This document shows positions 13,562 through 26,595 of a stretch of 64,000 bases of DNA, one piece after another. The first letter of the stretch is position 1. Each line of letters starts with the position of its first letter. The DNA lies in the NCBI RefSeq assembly GCF_029227915.1, contig NC_079883.1:13766001-13830000 (forward strand), in the 5' to 3' direction. This stretch comes from Hydractinia symbiolongicarpus (lineage: Eukaryota > Cnidaria > Hydrozoa > Anthoathecata > Hydractiniidae). The notes beneath the pieces are model-generated. The model was given only the letters and a program-made list of their open reading frames with translations. It was not told the DNA's origin and did no database searches. Position numbers and translations under genes: made by a program.

Positions 13562-14849
13562 TTTATGAATTCGTTGCTAATGGCAAAAAGTGATTTAAGT
13601 TTCCAGAAAAAAAACACTAACAGCAAACAAACAACATTTCCATGCAACCCAAGTTAAAAATCAGATTGTAATTACCAGAACCATTCCAAAAAAGCCCAAT
13701 AAAATATCGAAAAAAAACAACGACCACCAAACTATTTTGTGGACAGCAATTATGCACTAATTAAAACCTAACCTCGTTTAACTATTTACTTCAAATATAT
13801 AAATTGTTGTCTTTTGCATTTATCAAACTGGTGCTTTGTGTTGCTTATGTTTTGATCTCAGCCATATAAACAAGCACTGGATCAAATTAAGATTTGCTGA
13901 ACCCTAGTGCCAAATTGAAAGAGAAAGTCAGCCCTTAATATTAAAACATATAAGGCTCTTCCATTATCATGTATTTTACAGAACTTTTCCTACACTAAAC
14001 TAAATGCCATATGGCTTCTGGAGTTGCAATAACTTGTGGCCACCTTGTATTAGGATGATTTACTCATTCCCAGTGGAAAACCGTCAATAGACATTACGGC
14101 ATAAGAGAAAAACATATTCGCAAATGAGAAATTTAAGACAAAACAATAAACAGACTAGCGCAATGCCAGTTGCTAGTACAGCAAACTAACATATGCTGGC
14201 AACCAAAGAAAAAAAGGCTCAATCTTGTAAATAAAGAAATGAAAAATAAACTGATTATTGATTATTGTGATATAAAAAGATGTTGGGTTATAAATTTTAT
14301 ATTTTAAATAACACTGCTTACAACTAAATAAAAAAATGTTTCTCCACAAAATAGTAACTAAAAGCTCCAATGAAATAATTTTAACTATTTTTCAAATAGA
14401 AAATTAAATATAAGGTTTATCTAAAAGCCATTAGGGGCGTGTTACAACGACGAAAAATCTATATTTATATTTAAGCACTATCCTGAACGCAAAAGACAAA
14501 ATCTTTTTGGAAAGTAAAGTTTTTCCAAACTTTATCAGCGAGGCAAGTATATTCAGAAGATGATTCCACACTTTACAAATGGTGGGAGCAAATATAAAAC
14601 AACCTTTTTAAATCCAATGTTCACAACAGAAAAATATTTTCATATAAACATACTTTCTTTCAAACACCACCCCTTCAACACATCTAAAGTCTTAAAAAAT
14701 CGCTTGCTATATCTACAAAAAATAAACAACTCTAATTTGTCATAAAAAAATCTAACTACAATGAAAGGCATAATACTTTCTAAATGTTGCATTTTCGACT
14801 GTCTAACCCCTACCACCAACACCTTAAACAGTCGAAAAATAAAATTTTA
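13562..14849. other. Intergenic, FAM98 start to ferrochelatase stop
   Basis: Tail-to-head spacing of about 1.3 kb between two minus-strand genes. It is AT-rich with no gene. A 3' splice acceptor (AG at 13577-13578) lies only 15 bases upstream of the FAM98 ATG, consistent with a 5' UTR intron or trans-splicing. Confidence 0.55.
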
Positions 14850-16034
14850 TTACAAAACTTGACCACGGCTTGCAAAAAATTCCTTTGTTTTTCCACAAGT
14901 AGCATTCACACAAAGAGGACAACGCAATCCCAGTTGCTTTGTGCAAGCCTCGCCCGAGTATATGTGTGCACGAACAATATCAGCTAAAGCTTGAATGAAA
15001 ATTGAATTGTCATTCATTGCACTGGAACGTCGGATATTCTCAACACCAACTTCCTTTGCCAACTGGCCAGCGTATTCTAAATCAAGCTCAAATAACGTCT
15101 CAATGTGATCAGACGTAAAGGCAATTGGGACGAGAAGTAAATTCTTGTTCCCGTTTTTCACAAATCCTTTTATTGCTTCATCAGTTTGCGGTCCTAGCCA
15201 TGGCAAAGGACCGACTTTGGATTGCCAGCATAACCGATACGTGTGGGAGAAGTTAAGCATCTCCATCACTCGTTGCACTGTGGCAGCAACTTCTTGAGGA
15301 TATGGATCCCCACGGTTGACAACTGACATTGGTAAAGAATGAGCAGAGAAAAGTATAACAACATCGTCTTTAACTTCGGGAGGAAACTTCTCTAATTCAT
15401 CAACTATGGTTTGGGTAAAAGCTTTTATAAGTCCATGATGAGTTGGCCACCGGTCAATGACAGACCATTCTATGGAAGAGGGTACGTTTAGTTGTTTGTA
15501 ATAGCGATATATTGCATTTAAGCTGCTGCCTGTTGTAGAACATGAATACTGCGGGTACTGCGTAAAAGCGATAGCACGCTCAATACCATCTGCCTCCATT
15601 TCGTTTAAAGTGTCCTCAGTCAAGGGATCAGCATATCGAAACCCAACATAAAACTTGTGCGGTGCTGTTTCAGGGGAGATTTTATCTAAAAGTTTGATCA
15701 TTTCTTCACCTTGGTGTTCTGTCCATTTTCGTATAGGCGAACCACCACCAATTTGTCGGTACTGCTCCACAATTGATGGTGTTCTACGTGTCGCAATAAA
15801 TGGTGCAAGTTGCTTTTGTGCAGGTAAAGGAATCAGATCTTTATCATGAAATAATCGACTTAAAAAAGGACCAACTTCTTCAAGTGTTGAAGGACCACCC
15901 ATATTGATCATCATAACACCAGTTTTTGGTTTTGTTGACGTATGACATGCTGCTGAAGTAGCAAGAAGTCTACTGACTGTTGTGTGTAAGCACTTCTGTC
16001 TTGCCAACAAAAACGTTTTACTACTGATATTCAT
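14850..16034 (-). CDS. FECH: Ferrochelatase, mitochondrial
   Basis: Ferrochelatase inserts Fe2+ into protoporphyrin IX, the last step of heme synthesis, on the matrix side of the inner mitochondrial membrane. The translation shows [11 protein letters not shown] at the core start, [36 protein letters not shown], the HSLP segment ([19 protein letters not shown]), [13 protein letters not shown] and a C-terminal CPLCVNATC. The Cys of YSCSTTG and the three Cys of CPLCVNATC match the four [2Fe-2S] cluster ligands known in animal ferrochelatases. I chose ATG 16034 (394 aa). It follows a pyrimidine-rich acceptor at 16046-16047 and opens a Ser/Arg/Leu-rich, acid-poor mitochondrial presequence. An in-frame ATG at 16067 would add 11 residues. 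The coding region has no intron, unlike its multi-exon neighbours. Confidence 0.96.
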   Translation of the reverse strand: MNISSKTFLLARQKCLHTTVSRLLATSAACHTSTKPKTGVMMINMGGPSTLEEVGPFLSRLFHDKDLIPLPAQKQLAPFIATRRTPSIVEQYRQIGGGSPIRKWTEHQGEEMIKLLDKISPETAPHKFYVGFRYADPLTEDTLNEMEADGIERAIAFTQYPQYSCSTTGSSLNAIYRYYKQLNVPSSIEWSVIDRWPTHHGLIKAFTQTIVDELEKFPPEVKDDVVILFSAHSLPMSVVNRGDPYPQEVAATVQRVMEMLNFSHTYRLCWQSKVGPLPWLGPQTDEAIKGFVKNGNKNLLLVPIAFTSDHIETLFELDLEYAGQLAKEVGVENIRRSSAMNDNSIFIQALADIVRAHIYSGEACTKQLGLRCPLCVNATCGKTKEFFASRGQVL

Positions 16035-16047
16035 ATCTATCTTATCT

Positions 16048-16906
16048 AAAAAAACGTTCAAAAGCATTAAGCGCAATATTGATAGCTTTGACAACTAGAA
16101 CAACAAATTTGCGCTATCTCCCTGAGCAGGATTTTTTCACAGAAAGCGAGTACAAACAATATAGTCCTAGAATTACTTTCTTATAAAACTATATGGAATA
16201 ACAAATAGATTTTAAAATGCAAGACGTTTTATTGTGTGCGCTTCGCAAGAGAAAAAACAAGAAAAAAAAAAAAAAACAAGAAACGCATTACATAACAAAC
16301 AAAAATCCCCATAAAAGCTAAATATTGGCTTACTGTGTTTTCTTTGTGAAAAACACCATCGCACTACCTGACCATATAGCCCATTATCCGCTTACCGCTT
16401 TTAAAATTTTTGAAGTTTTTAAATGTACTGAAGTCTTTCAGACTAAATTAGTTAGCAGTCCTTATGTTAACTATATAAATCAACAAAATTGTATTTTATA
16501 TTGCAAACTTTTAACTTTTTAAAACATCTCAAACATAAGTTGAAGAAAGATAGACCAAATTTGACGTAACGAAGAAATGAAAACACGTGTCAAATGAAAA
16601 CTTTACATAAATAAAAATAAAAGGCGCCTGCGTTTAGTCACACCAAACAGATAATTGTTTTTCTATTTTTCGTACTCCATTTATTTGGTCCAAAAAACAA
16701 AAAAAGAACAAATCCTTTCTTATTTATTTATTCTATTTTAGAAGTTTAACACAGCAAACCAAGCAGGATACTAAACAACTTCATCAGTTCTGCGTTTATT
16801 AAATAATAGACGTTAGCAATCCAATCTACCCACAACACTTTGAAAACATTCAAGTAAACAATTTGCCAGAATATAAAAAAAAGAAATTCTCCAAAATCCA
16901 TAGACT
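16048..16906. other. Intergenic, ferrochelatase start to PSMD8 stop
   Basis: About 0.85 kb, AT-rich, with no gene seen. It carries the PSMD8 3' UTR; candidate minus-strand AATAAA signals lie at 16795-16800 and around 16721-16733. Confidence 0.55.
16795..16800 (-). terminator. Candidate PSMD8 poly(A) signal
   Basis: AATAAA on the minus strand, about 107 bases beyond the PSMD8 stop codon. Confidence 0.45.
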
Positions 16907-19900
16907 CTATACAATTCTTTCCAGCTCTTTAGCATAGGATAAACAATGTTCAATAATTTTTAACGATGGAATATCTTTTTGTTGGTGAACTTGTGATTGA
17001 AAAATGTAATTCTTAGTGACGTCCAATTCCCAGTTTCTCTAAAGAACAGCAGAAAAATCTTTAAAGCAAACTCAAATGTTCTACTAGTTTTACTCATTAC
17101 ACAAGCATTTCATAAGTAGCATTAAAAACAAGTAGTTTTTTGCCAGTAGAAATCTTTGGCAATTCACTGGTTGAGAAGATCCACAGGAATTTGCTTCACG
17201 CTACTTGCAGCTACATCTTTGGCTTAGTGAACAAATTTAATTGTTATTTACCTTCCCAGTATAAGACAACAAATCCTTTTGTTTGTCGAAAAACAACATT
17301 CTGCAAGCCTCCTTCTGAGATATTCTATTGTATGACTTTTCAATACATACAGCAACTTCGTCTCTATAAATATAAGTTTACAGATATGGAACAAAGGTAC
17401 TAAAGATAATAACATCTCTGAAATAATTACAAGTTGAGTTTTTTAAACACTACATGTACTGAAAAATTGAGGTGATCATTAATTTGCCTGATGTGAATCT
17501 GTGAGAATACAATATCAACGCTTAAAATAACAGCCGGTTAACGGTAACTAATTCTGCAAAAAGACGCTTCCAATATTCACGCAACACAAATAACTTGTTT
17601 ATAAGAGCGCAGCTATATGGCGAAGAAGAAAGTGAAAAACCACCAAACCTCTAAGTGAAGAAACAATTAAACTTTAGATATCGCTAACGAAAATGGCTGC
17701 AAACTTCTCAAATTTACGAGGAAATAATAAATAATAAATTTTACCACTACAATCTAAATTTAACCTTTGTAACTTGATATTTTAAATTCGAATTTTTAAA
17801 TAAGTATCTACATTATATTAAAGGCAAAATATGTGCATTTTTCGCATGGAGTTTATTTTTAATACTTATTTAATTAAAGTTTAATTAAAGACTCCTGCTT
17901 TGCTATGCAGATTTTTTTGACTACAGTAAAAATTGACTTCATCTGCCATTTTGATTCTCAAACGTTCACAGTGACTTCCAGCGATAGAATATTTATTTTA
18001 AGCGATGAAAATATGCAGAGCAAAGTGGGATTGAGAAAATTATTTACAGGAGCAAGCTTCAATAAAAAAATATGACTGTTTCACAAACAACAACAAAAAA
18101 ATAACGTGTAAGATATAGAAAACAAAATATAAAATTTGTTCTGTATCGCTAAACTTGGATGAAGAAAAAATACATAAAATGTTATGACGTGTTTCAATAA
18201 GGTGTTGGATAAAAAGTCTACTTAGATTTGGCCTCAACAAACTTAGATTTTAAACTGCTGCATTATTTACTTCAAACTCTTGTGGTTTGTTTGCTTTGTT
18301 TTAAGGAACAACAAGGCCTTTTTAAACATCGTATATATTACCTCAATGTATCCAAGAGAATATTGATGAAGAAATGATAACTTTCAGCAGGCACATTTCC
18401 TTTGCTTAAAAAAACCTAAAAAGAAATATCATTAATAAAAGTTAAATTACGCCATTTTGAAGTCTTTGTCTTTGAAATTGTAGATCACAGTTTCAGAAAA
18501 ATTTGCTGAAAGACAAAAACTTTGTTTTCCAAAGACCACAACTAAGTTGGATTATTCAGAAATAGAGATGTTGTTCTTATAACCCTAAATATACTGGGGT
18601 GGGGAGGAGGAGTTAGTCACCTGCCTGCCGGTTTTCTTTGTATGCTGAATTTTTAAACAGGACCCATGGAAGAACAGAAATTTTGTATATAATATGTATT
18701 GTATGTTTTATTAATTTTTGAATGGCCATCCTGTATAAATATTTGTGATAAATAAATAAATAAATTTTATATTAAAGACACCTGTATGCAAGTCCCATAC
18801 CTTAGGGTCCTAGATATTGGCCATTACTCGAGACTACCCCCTTAAACGTCTATAAAGTCCATATAATAGGGAAACTAAACTAACTAAAGTAATTGAATTT
18901 TAAACAGATCATGGTATTTTGAGCAAATTTCAAGTTTGCGATAATGTTACAGGAAAAGTGCCGATATCATCAAAAATTTATTGCTGATATTTTTTTTCTT
19001 ACTCACATACTATAAGTGTGTCAAGTTTGATGCCATCTAAAAACCTATTAAAAGTTGTGGAGGGGGTTTCGCCTACATTTAAAAGCCCAGTATAGGGTTA
19101 AAGGTTCCAAAGTACCTAGCTACACAATAAGGTATAATGTAAAAACACATCCAAAGAAGCAAATTCTGAACATTTAAACATATGAAAAATCAGTTAAAAA
19201 AGTGGAAACACAACATATTTATAGGAACAACGGTGCACATGTGAGGTATATTTGTATAAGTAATCCAGTACATTATCTTTCCAAGTGCTGTAAGGAGATA
19301 GATCAAGTTGAACTTAAACCCTTGTTTTACTTAGTTCCAAAATCAGGCTCTTTGGGCAAATGCCTCTCCCGGGCGCGGCAAATTTGATTAGGCGGTTTGT
19401 ACTTGAGCTCCGATTGTGCATTATTCGGTGATATCTTGTTGGCATGTGTTAGTAGAAAGGTATGTGGCAAGGAGGACATATGTCTCGCTCTCGTGGTATG
19501 TCGCAAGGAGGTATAGTAGCTTCACCTCGTTCACTACATGTGCTAGAGAGTTAGCATTGAATAGATAGCATATTCGGTAGAGCAATTGCCCAGCAAGTGA
19601 GAGGTTGTGGGTTTAAGTCCCACTCGATTCATCATCTCTGCAGCACTTCTGAAGATAATGTGCAGAATTACTTATACAAATACAACATATTTACTATGAA
19701 TGATTGGTTTCATAAATATTTGTTTCAAGATTTTCAAGGTTTTTTTTCTTAGAATGATGGATGTATAAGGTTTTCAAGGTCAATACACCAGTCAAAAACT
19801 GACTTACTCATAATTTTGATCTATAGAATAACATCTAAATACAATAGGTCAGCATATTTTACTGCAGCGAAAAGACAGAAAATGTTATACCTTGTTATAA

Positions 19901-22900
19901 TTTCCTTCCATCAAATACTGAAAAAAGAAAGAATAAGTTAAGATATTTTGACCAGTTGTTATAATAAAGAAACAAAAAACATTCATACTAAATACCTGCT
20001 CTAATGCAACTGGGCATCTTATATAAACATTCTCTTGCAATTCCTTGGCAGGTAATAATTCTAACTCCTATGAAAACAAAAATGAATAGAGAAAACTTGC
20101 AATACTATTCATCGGTTAACAAGTTAATTAAATTTCATGCACGTAGAATCAACGCTTTATTTCCCTTTTTGGTAATCACTTTATTTATTTCCTCTTAAAT
20201 AAAAAGCAGTTCCAGAATAAAATGCAATGTTAAAGTTTACAACATATAGATATAAATATAGGTATAGACTATAGACTAAAATTTTATAATTTACATATAC
20301 AAATTGTATGCTTAACTGAAATATGTGAATAGAATGATAAAAATAAAAAAGTATTTTTGTTCCTAAAAATTAAATTTTTCATTCTGTGGAGCGTTCTCTT
20401 ACAGAATTGTAACTAGTTTTATCACATGGTGGTAATATTAAGTGCTTTATTAGCTTATTTTCCTACATATACATCACAATATTGATTTCTTGATGCATAC
20501 AAACTACAGACAAAAGGAACTCACTGTGTGAAATTCAGCTAACCGGTTTTGTGCTAACAGACACATCAAATTTAATCCAAGCAATTGGTAAAGGTATGGT
20601 GACTCTGCAAGCACTCCACTGTAATGGCAAAAATGATGATAATAGAAAAGACATTGGTTGTGTTGTTTTAAAAAAACAATGCAAGCAATGTATTATAATA
20701 TAATTCTCATTAAGAAGTCACAATAAAGTTAAAGCTGCAGTTAGCTGTACTTCATTCATACTCAAACAAACAGGAAAAAACATGCCATCAATTTAAGCAA
20801 GAAGTCGTTTCCTATGGATGTTTAATTGAATATGCTAATTATCAAAAAATAGCTTATTTTATTATGGATTTAACTTATTTTTTGGATGAAATAATTTGCC
20901 TAAATATGCAAATCCCGATTGGAATATCATAAGAAATCTTTCAATAGAATGTCTGGTAAATAAAAAAACCTTTTTAAAAAATCTGTAAACCAAATCAAAA
21001 TATTTGGAGTGTTCTCATTAACCCATTTATGGATGGATGAACTATCAACTAACTGCAGCTAAACGAAAGGAAATTTAAATCACAAACATGACTTAGTAAT
21101 AATTCATCATAAAAACTAGATTAATAATACCTGTAATCAAAATAGTAGCATTTTAATTGAGACATGTATCTTTCAAATGCTGGAATATCTTTTCTTTCCA
21201 GGCTGTACTGAACTCCGATCTCCAGGACATCTCCTATATTTTTAAGAATTTTACTTGGCATAATCCAAATGCACTGTTTTTTTTATAACAAATACAGCTA
21301 ATAACAAAACATCCAGGTTTTTTTTTTAATTACCTAACAATAAAATAGCCTTGAAAATTATTGTTTACAGTGAAAAACTAATCTTGTTTAACTTTATTGT
21401 ATTTATGTGTTCGACATTTTCATCACACAGGGCACAATTTCCATAAGTTGTTCCTGCTAAAGCTAAATTTTTTAAAAAAATGCACTCAATTGTCTTTATC
21501 GTAATGAGCAAACAACTGTACAAAGCAATTTTTTTTTAAAAAAAACAACAACTTAATTTATTACACAACTGTTACACAAAAATTTACAAAAATATCTTAC
21601 TAGCTACAACAAGTTCTTGTGGTGAAGGATTAGTACCAGAGGTGGGCATGAACTGCAGTTCTGTTAACGCAAGCTAAAATAAATACAAAAAATCTCTTTC
21701 TTTTATGTGCTATATGCTAATTAAAATGATCTAAAGATACAGTTCTACACTAAAAAAACAAAAACAAAAATCCTGTTCCTTATGTTACATAAATTCATAA
21801 TGAATGTGGCTTAAGAAATAATTATTACACTAGCTGTGTGCCCATGGAAGAATCCACAGTATTTCTCATTTAATCCATGTATGTATACACATGCATCAAA
21901 AAACAAACAATATAGCAGTCTATATTACAATCTGTACTATTATCTAAGAGGCTAGCAAAATTGAAGGTGTCCAACAACTGCAGTATATTTGTGATATTTA
22001 AACAATAAAGCTACTAAAATTACTTCCTCTTACAATGCAAAAATTATTTAGAAAAATGTTGGCCAAAGCATCTCCAAATACATTCCATCCATAAAATTCA
22101 AATCACTCAAAATGTATGTTGTAAGATATTTCATTATGTGTGAAACAAATAAAAGCTGATCACTAATTTTTTAACAAACACAGCAAAGATAGTTCCACAT
22201 TAAAAAAAAAATCCTGTTCCTTATGTTACATAAATTCATAATGAATGTGGTTTAAGAAATAATTATTACATACAGGGGATTTCCCTATGATAACAATACT
22301 TTGTACATATGTATATATAGATGTGATGGTTTACCTGCTAGTTGCATAACCCATAGTAAATCCACTTATAGGCAGACAAACAATGGAAAGACATCAATAT
22401 ATCAATACACAATATATTTATTATTTTAAAAATATTGATTCGTTAATTGAAGACATTAAGTAGGAATAAAGTACGCAGCAAATAAACAATAAAAATTATT
22501 TACCGACGAAATTTGTACAATAAACTTTATGATTGTATCAGTGTGGAAAACGACATATATAGACACCTTTGTAAAATTCACACACAGAAAATTAGCAGGT
22601 TGTTAACTCTATTATTTTAATTTTAGTTTTGTTTTAAATCAAAAAAATTTTCTGTAACAGTGAGGCAGGTTGTGATTGCAAAAAACATTTGTTTTAGATA
22701 GTAAACATATAATGTTTAAATGCTAATTATTGGAAAGTTATGATTAATTTATAATCAAAATCAGATACAGCAATTTTGAACCATTGTAAGAATGCCTTTT
22801 TGTCATTTTATAACGAAATACAGTATACTTCTCAGGTTTATTCAGATGTTTGTTGTAATTTCAGAGTAAAATACAGCAATCAAAAAGCTTCTTAGGATGT

Positions 22901-25900
22901 GTTTCATCATTTTAGAACAAAAGACATCAGCAGAGCATATTCCAGACTTTTGCAGGGCATATATATAATTGTGAGATAAATAGCATGAATGTCCTTATAA
23001 GTAGTTTTTACATAAGCTGGATATATGCTGAAGCATTACTTTTGGTACAATTCAATGAAGGTATTATTAAACATAATACTGTAAAAATGATGCTGAAATG
23101 TGTGAGATGTTTCTATTGTTTAAATGTGTTAACAATCACAAAATATCAACTATAATATTCAAGAATAATATTACACTCTTTTTACTGTGCTGTGAAAAGG
23201 TTACTGTGAAAAGGATTGTTTTTTTTGCAAGTGTTTTCTCTTATCGCGCTAAAAAGTTTTAATTCTTCTCAGAAATATTTGGGTTTTTTCATCGCACTAA
23301 AAAAAGTTTTGTTTAGTTAAATATTTAAAAAAAACTAATGCTGCTACTTTCTAAAACTTTTAGTAAAATTTCTTTTATCATTGAAACATATTTTTTAACA
23401 TTAAAACTTTTAAAAGTTCTTCTTATAAAAGCAACGTTTAACACAAAAAACAGAAAAACCCTCCATTCGGGACTTTTCCCTTCATGATAAGATTTTGAAA
23501 ACAAATTAAATTTCAATGCCGAAGAAAGAAAAAATCTAAAAACTTAACTTTTGACTTTCCTAATTGTGAGAACATTGTGTTTTTGCGATGCGATCTAAAA
23601 AACAATTCTATAGCCTCTTTTAACGCTTAAACTTTTAAAGCATGATCTAAAGAAGCTTTTCTATCGACATTCTTCGTTCTTATACTTTTAAAAACGCCAT
23701 CGTACAAAGCATTTTTATCGTCAATCTTTGTTCTTAAACATTTAAAATGCATTAACATGAAGGTTTTCTATCGTCGTTCTTCGTTTTCATGCAATCATTA
23801 AATTTCACATGAACTCTATTGTTTTTGACCTGCAAAAATAGATCATGTATTTAACAATGGATATATATACAAAACAAACAAATGTTCTGAGGCTACTGAA
23901 AGCTCATGTAAAGGTGATAACTATTGTGCACATGTAACATTACATTTAGGCATTACTGTAGGCAAACTTCTGACCATGCGGGAGTGTGTTTTCAACAATT
24001 ATCATTAGTTTAGTTTAGTTAAAACATTATGCAAACAAAATGTGGCAGTTGGTGGCTACACAATGCAAACTTCATTTTCAGGTGCATGCATGAGGGTGCC
24101 AATAAGTCGCATACACCGTGAAAAGTGCGGCGTTTTCTGGCAAGTTCAGCATTTTGAAAAAAATTCGGGTATTTGCCTGAAAAAACCCACTTAGAACCGA
24201 ACAATGCCTGAACAAAAAAAAAGATTCACCACAAAAACACTCAATGATTCACCACAAATTATTTAAAAAAGTATAAAAATTAAAATGAACTAACCATGTG
24301 ATAGCAAAAATGCTTAAGGTGTGAGTTAGAGAAAAAAATAGTTTTTTTGCAAATTTTTTTTTTAACTTCTTTTATAAAAAAAAGTGAACTTTTAATGGTG
24401 AAATTATTTTTTTATGAAATAGGATAGAAATGTGACTTTATTTCCAAAAACACAATCCTCATTATTTGTCTTCCAGCTGAACGTGCTAAAAAGATCAAAT
24501 ATAGGTGTAAATGTTTATGTTTCTCACTTTGGGAATAAACTGTGATATGAGCATATTTTGTAACAATAACGTAATCACAACTTATTTCACCTTGACTTTC
24601 ATTAATGCTTTTTTGGGAAAAAAAGTTTTTTTTACAATTGAGCAACACTAACAACATCAAGCTATACATAAAATAATAAAAAATGTCTACTTATCGTCAT
24701 AAAGCTTCTGCTTCTTCAAAAAAGAGGAAAAAAATTAGAAAAATGTGTTTCGACTCTCCAGCTAAGCGAACATTGAAAATAAAAAAATAATCTGCTAGTT
24801 GAACAAAAGTTTGTTAGTTGAAAGAAAAAAATGGATGTTTTATGCAGCGATAGCGAATACGACATTTACGTTATCATATCATTTTTTTTAATCTTTATCC
24901 AATCAGATTCTGAAACATTTTTTCCTTTACCTTTTTGTTTATTTTTACTTTGCCCATCTCTCTTCTTGTGAATATGTTTTTAAGTGTGAATATGAGCAGA
25001 CATGCACGTTGTACAGAAGTTGTTAAAAACACCTGCAGCGACCATTTAACTATACGAAAATGAAGATTTTTTACTTACAGCTCTTTTTCGCAATGTTCAC
25101 TTTTTGTGTTAGTACTGCTAGTCTTTTCATCATCATTTACAAAACCACAAAAGCTACAAGGTGGAAGGTGAGCGGCTTTTGAAGACAGATGTTATATCTA
25201 CAAACGATTTTATATTGAATTCGTAAGTGTGAACAGATCTCGAGTTATGACATATTTTTTAGTGAATTATGGTTTGCAATTCATTATAAAAAGTTAATGG
25301 AAAATATCTTCAAAACGGAAAAAAATTACACTATAATTTTCAGATCGTTTTTAGGTCAATGTGTTGTGATTACAAAACAGTGAACGTCAATTATGAAAAA
25401 CTAAAAGTTTTGTAAATGGAGATGCATTAGTAAAGGAAGGGTCATTTTTTAGCGTCTTTTAACGTCTTAAATATTATTTTGTTTCCAATAATTTTCATAT
25501 TATCTTTTAGGCAATTTTATAAACTTTTAGAAAATATTAAACAACAATATTACAACTTTCACGTAATTTTAACAGAAGCTATTTTAAAACATCACACTTT
25601 TTCCCTTACTCACACCTTAAAAGAACTGTTTTTGATGGTTTTTAATAAGATTTACTTGATAAATAACTTACACATAAACTTTATTAACTCCTTTCTCTTC
25701 AAGCGCATGCCTTTAACTGTTGTCCGCCATGTTTGTATTACAAGGTGTTGCATTTAGGGAATGCTCCGGGCGAGTTCGGGAAAGTGTGGGTGGTTTCGGC
25801 GAACAACCGTCAATTTAATTCAAAAATTCGCCCGAGCTCGCCCTTATATATGCTGGCATTTGCAGCTTATCGGCACCCTCGTGCACATACACAACAACAA

Positions 25901-26595
25901 AACAAAAGAACAAAATTAGAACCTATGATACACACTCACAATGTTAGGCAGCCTGATTTCAGTACTATATTTCCATATGAAGACCAACCATGGTGGTAAA
26001 AAAGCAATAAAAATCAGTTGTTTTGAGGTCCTTGATATTGAGTCAACTTTGATGGAAGACAATGTTATATATATTTCACGATATATTACATAAAACTCAT
26101 TTCCAGTTCCAAAAGTACTGATCAACTACCATACAAACATGTAGAAAAGGTCACTGGATTTATGTTTATTATGTGTCGTGGGCCTCGTTGCAGGGTTTTT
26201 TAAGCCGCACACACGCTGCACAATCAGTGTTTTGTAAAAGATTTTGCAAACAATCATGACTGTAGAATTTCCCTGACTATTAACTAGTGAAACTTCTTTT
26301 ATATAGATTAACTTGTTTATTCGCGTGAGGTAAACTTTAGTTAGTTCACAAAACGTTTAAAAACATTGGAAAGTCATCTATAGAAATGGAAAGGATTGTA
26401 AAGGTTTAAATATTATTATTATTATGTTGAATAAATAAAGCAAACCTTTAACTGTGTCAACAGTTTTCCAACATTATCCAAGTTGGCAGGCTTTTTTGTC
26501 CATTCCTTTATCAAATTTTGATACATGGAAACAACTGGCCCTGAAGCTGCCATTTTTATGCCTGCCATTTTTTGTAAAATATGATGACTAAGCAT
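16907..26595 (-). CDS. PSMD8: 26S proteasome regulatory subunit 8 (Rpn12)
   Basis: PSMD8/Rpn12 is a PCI-domain subunit of the 19S lid of the 26S proteasome. The nine exons, in order, are 26446-26595, 21601-21673, 21131-21233, 20525-20618, 19996-20067, 19891-19917, 18342-18415, 17252-17363 and 16907-17038. They total 837 nt (278 aa) in consistent phase. Family landmarks in order: [127 protein letters not shown] and RNWELDV, ending YAKELERIV. Human PSMD8 core is about 257 aa. The start may be ATG 26595 or the well-placed ATG 26568. Exon six is only 27 nt. Intron 1 is 4.8 kb. Confidence 0.95.
18600..18772 (+). mobile_element. LINE-like 3' end with (AAAT)n tail
   Basis: A short GC-richer stretch with GGACCCATGGAAGAACAG and GGCCATCCTGTATAAAT, ending in GATAAATAAATAAATAAAT. 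This resembles the 3' UTR and tail of a 5'-truncated non-LTR retrotransposon. It lies in PSMD8 intron 18416-19890, antisense to the gene. No open frame remains. Confidence 0.45.
19561..19640 (+). repeat. tRNA-like (SINE head or tRNA pseudogene)
   Basis: TAGCATATTCGGTAGAGC at 19566-19583 resembles an A box/D arm, and GGGTTTAAGTCC at 19609-19620 resembles a B box/T arm with a flanking GTGGG/CCCAC stem. The anticodon stem does not pair well, so this is not a normal tRNA gene. It lies in a PSMD8 intron. Confidence 0.5.
21771..22270. repeat. 59-bp direct repeat pair
   Basis: Bases 21771-21829 and 22212-22270 are almost identical over 59 bases (one difference, GGC versus GGT), offset by 441 bases. 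Similarity extends patchily upstream (a GTTC(T/C)ACA block then an A-rich run). Nothing in the 382 bases between them codes for protein. Confidence 0.8.
23325..23800 (+). repeat. Dispersed GCGATCTAAAA repeat family, copy 1
   Basis: The left part (23325-23520) is a diverged reverse complement of 53990-54180. The right part (23580-23800) holds about four imperfect 55-65 base units built from GATCTAAA, CTATCG, TTCTTCGTTCTTA and ACTTTTAAA. The same units occur inverted at 53797-53990 and direct at 54540-54695. Confidence 0.65.

Larger units (their letters stand above)
21674..26445 (-). other. PSMD8 intron 1 (4.8 kb)
   Basis: Contains a 59-bp direct repeat pair (21771-21829 and 22212-22270) and a member of a dispersed repeat family at about 23325-23800. 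It also has several short AT-rich open frames without family resemblance (24019-24204, 24412-24669, 25479-25999). Donor GTTTGC at 26445, acceptor TTTAG before 21673. Confidence 0.7.

Noticed and set aside
17110-17215. Minus-strand stretch resembling the PSMD8 segment before the last exon
   Set aside because: Exon 17252-17363 ([15 protein letters not shown]) is a far better match and satisfies both phases.
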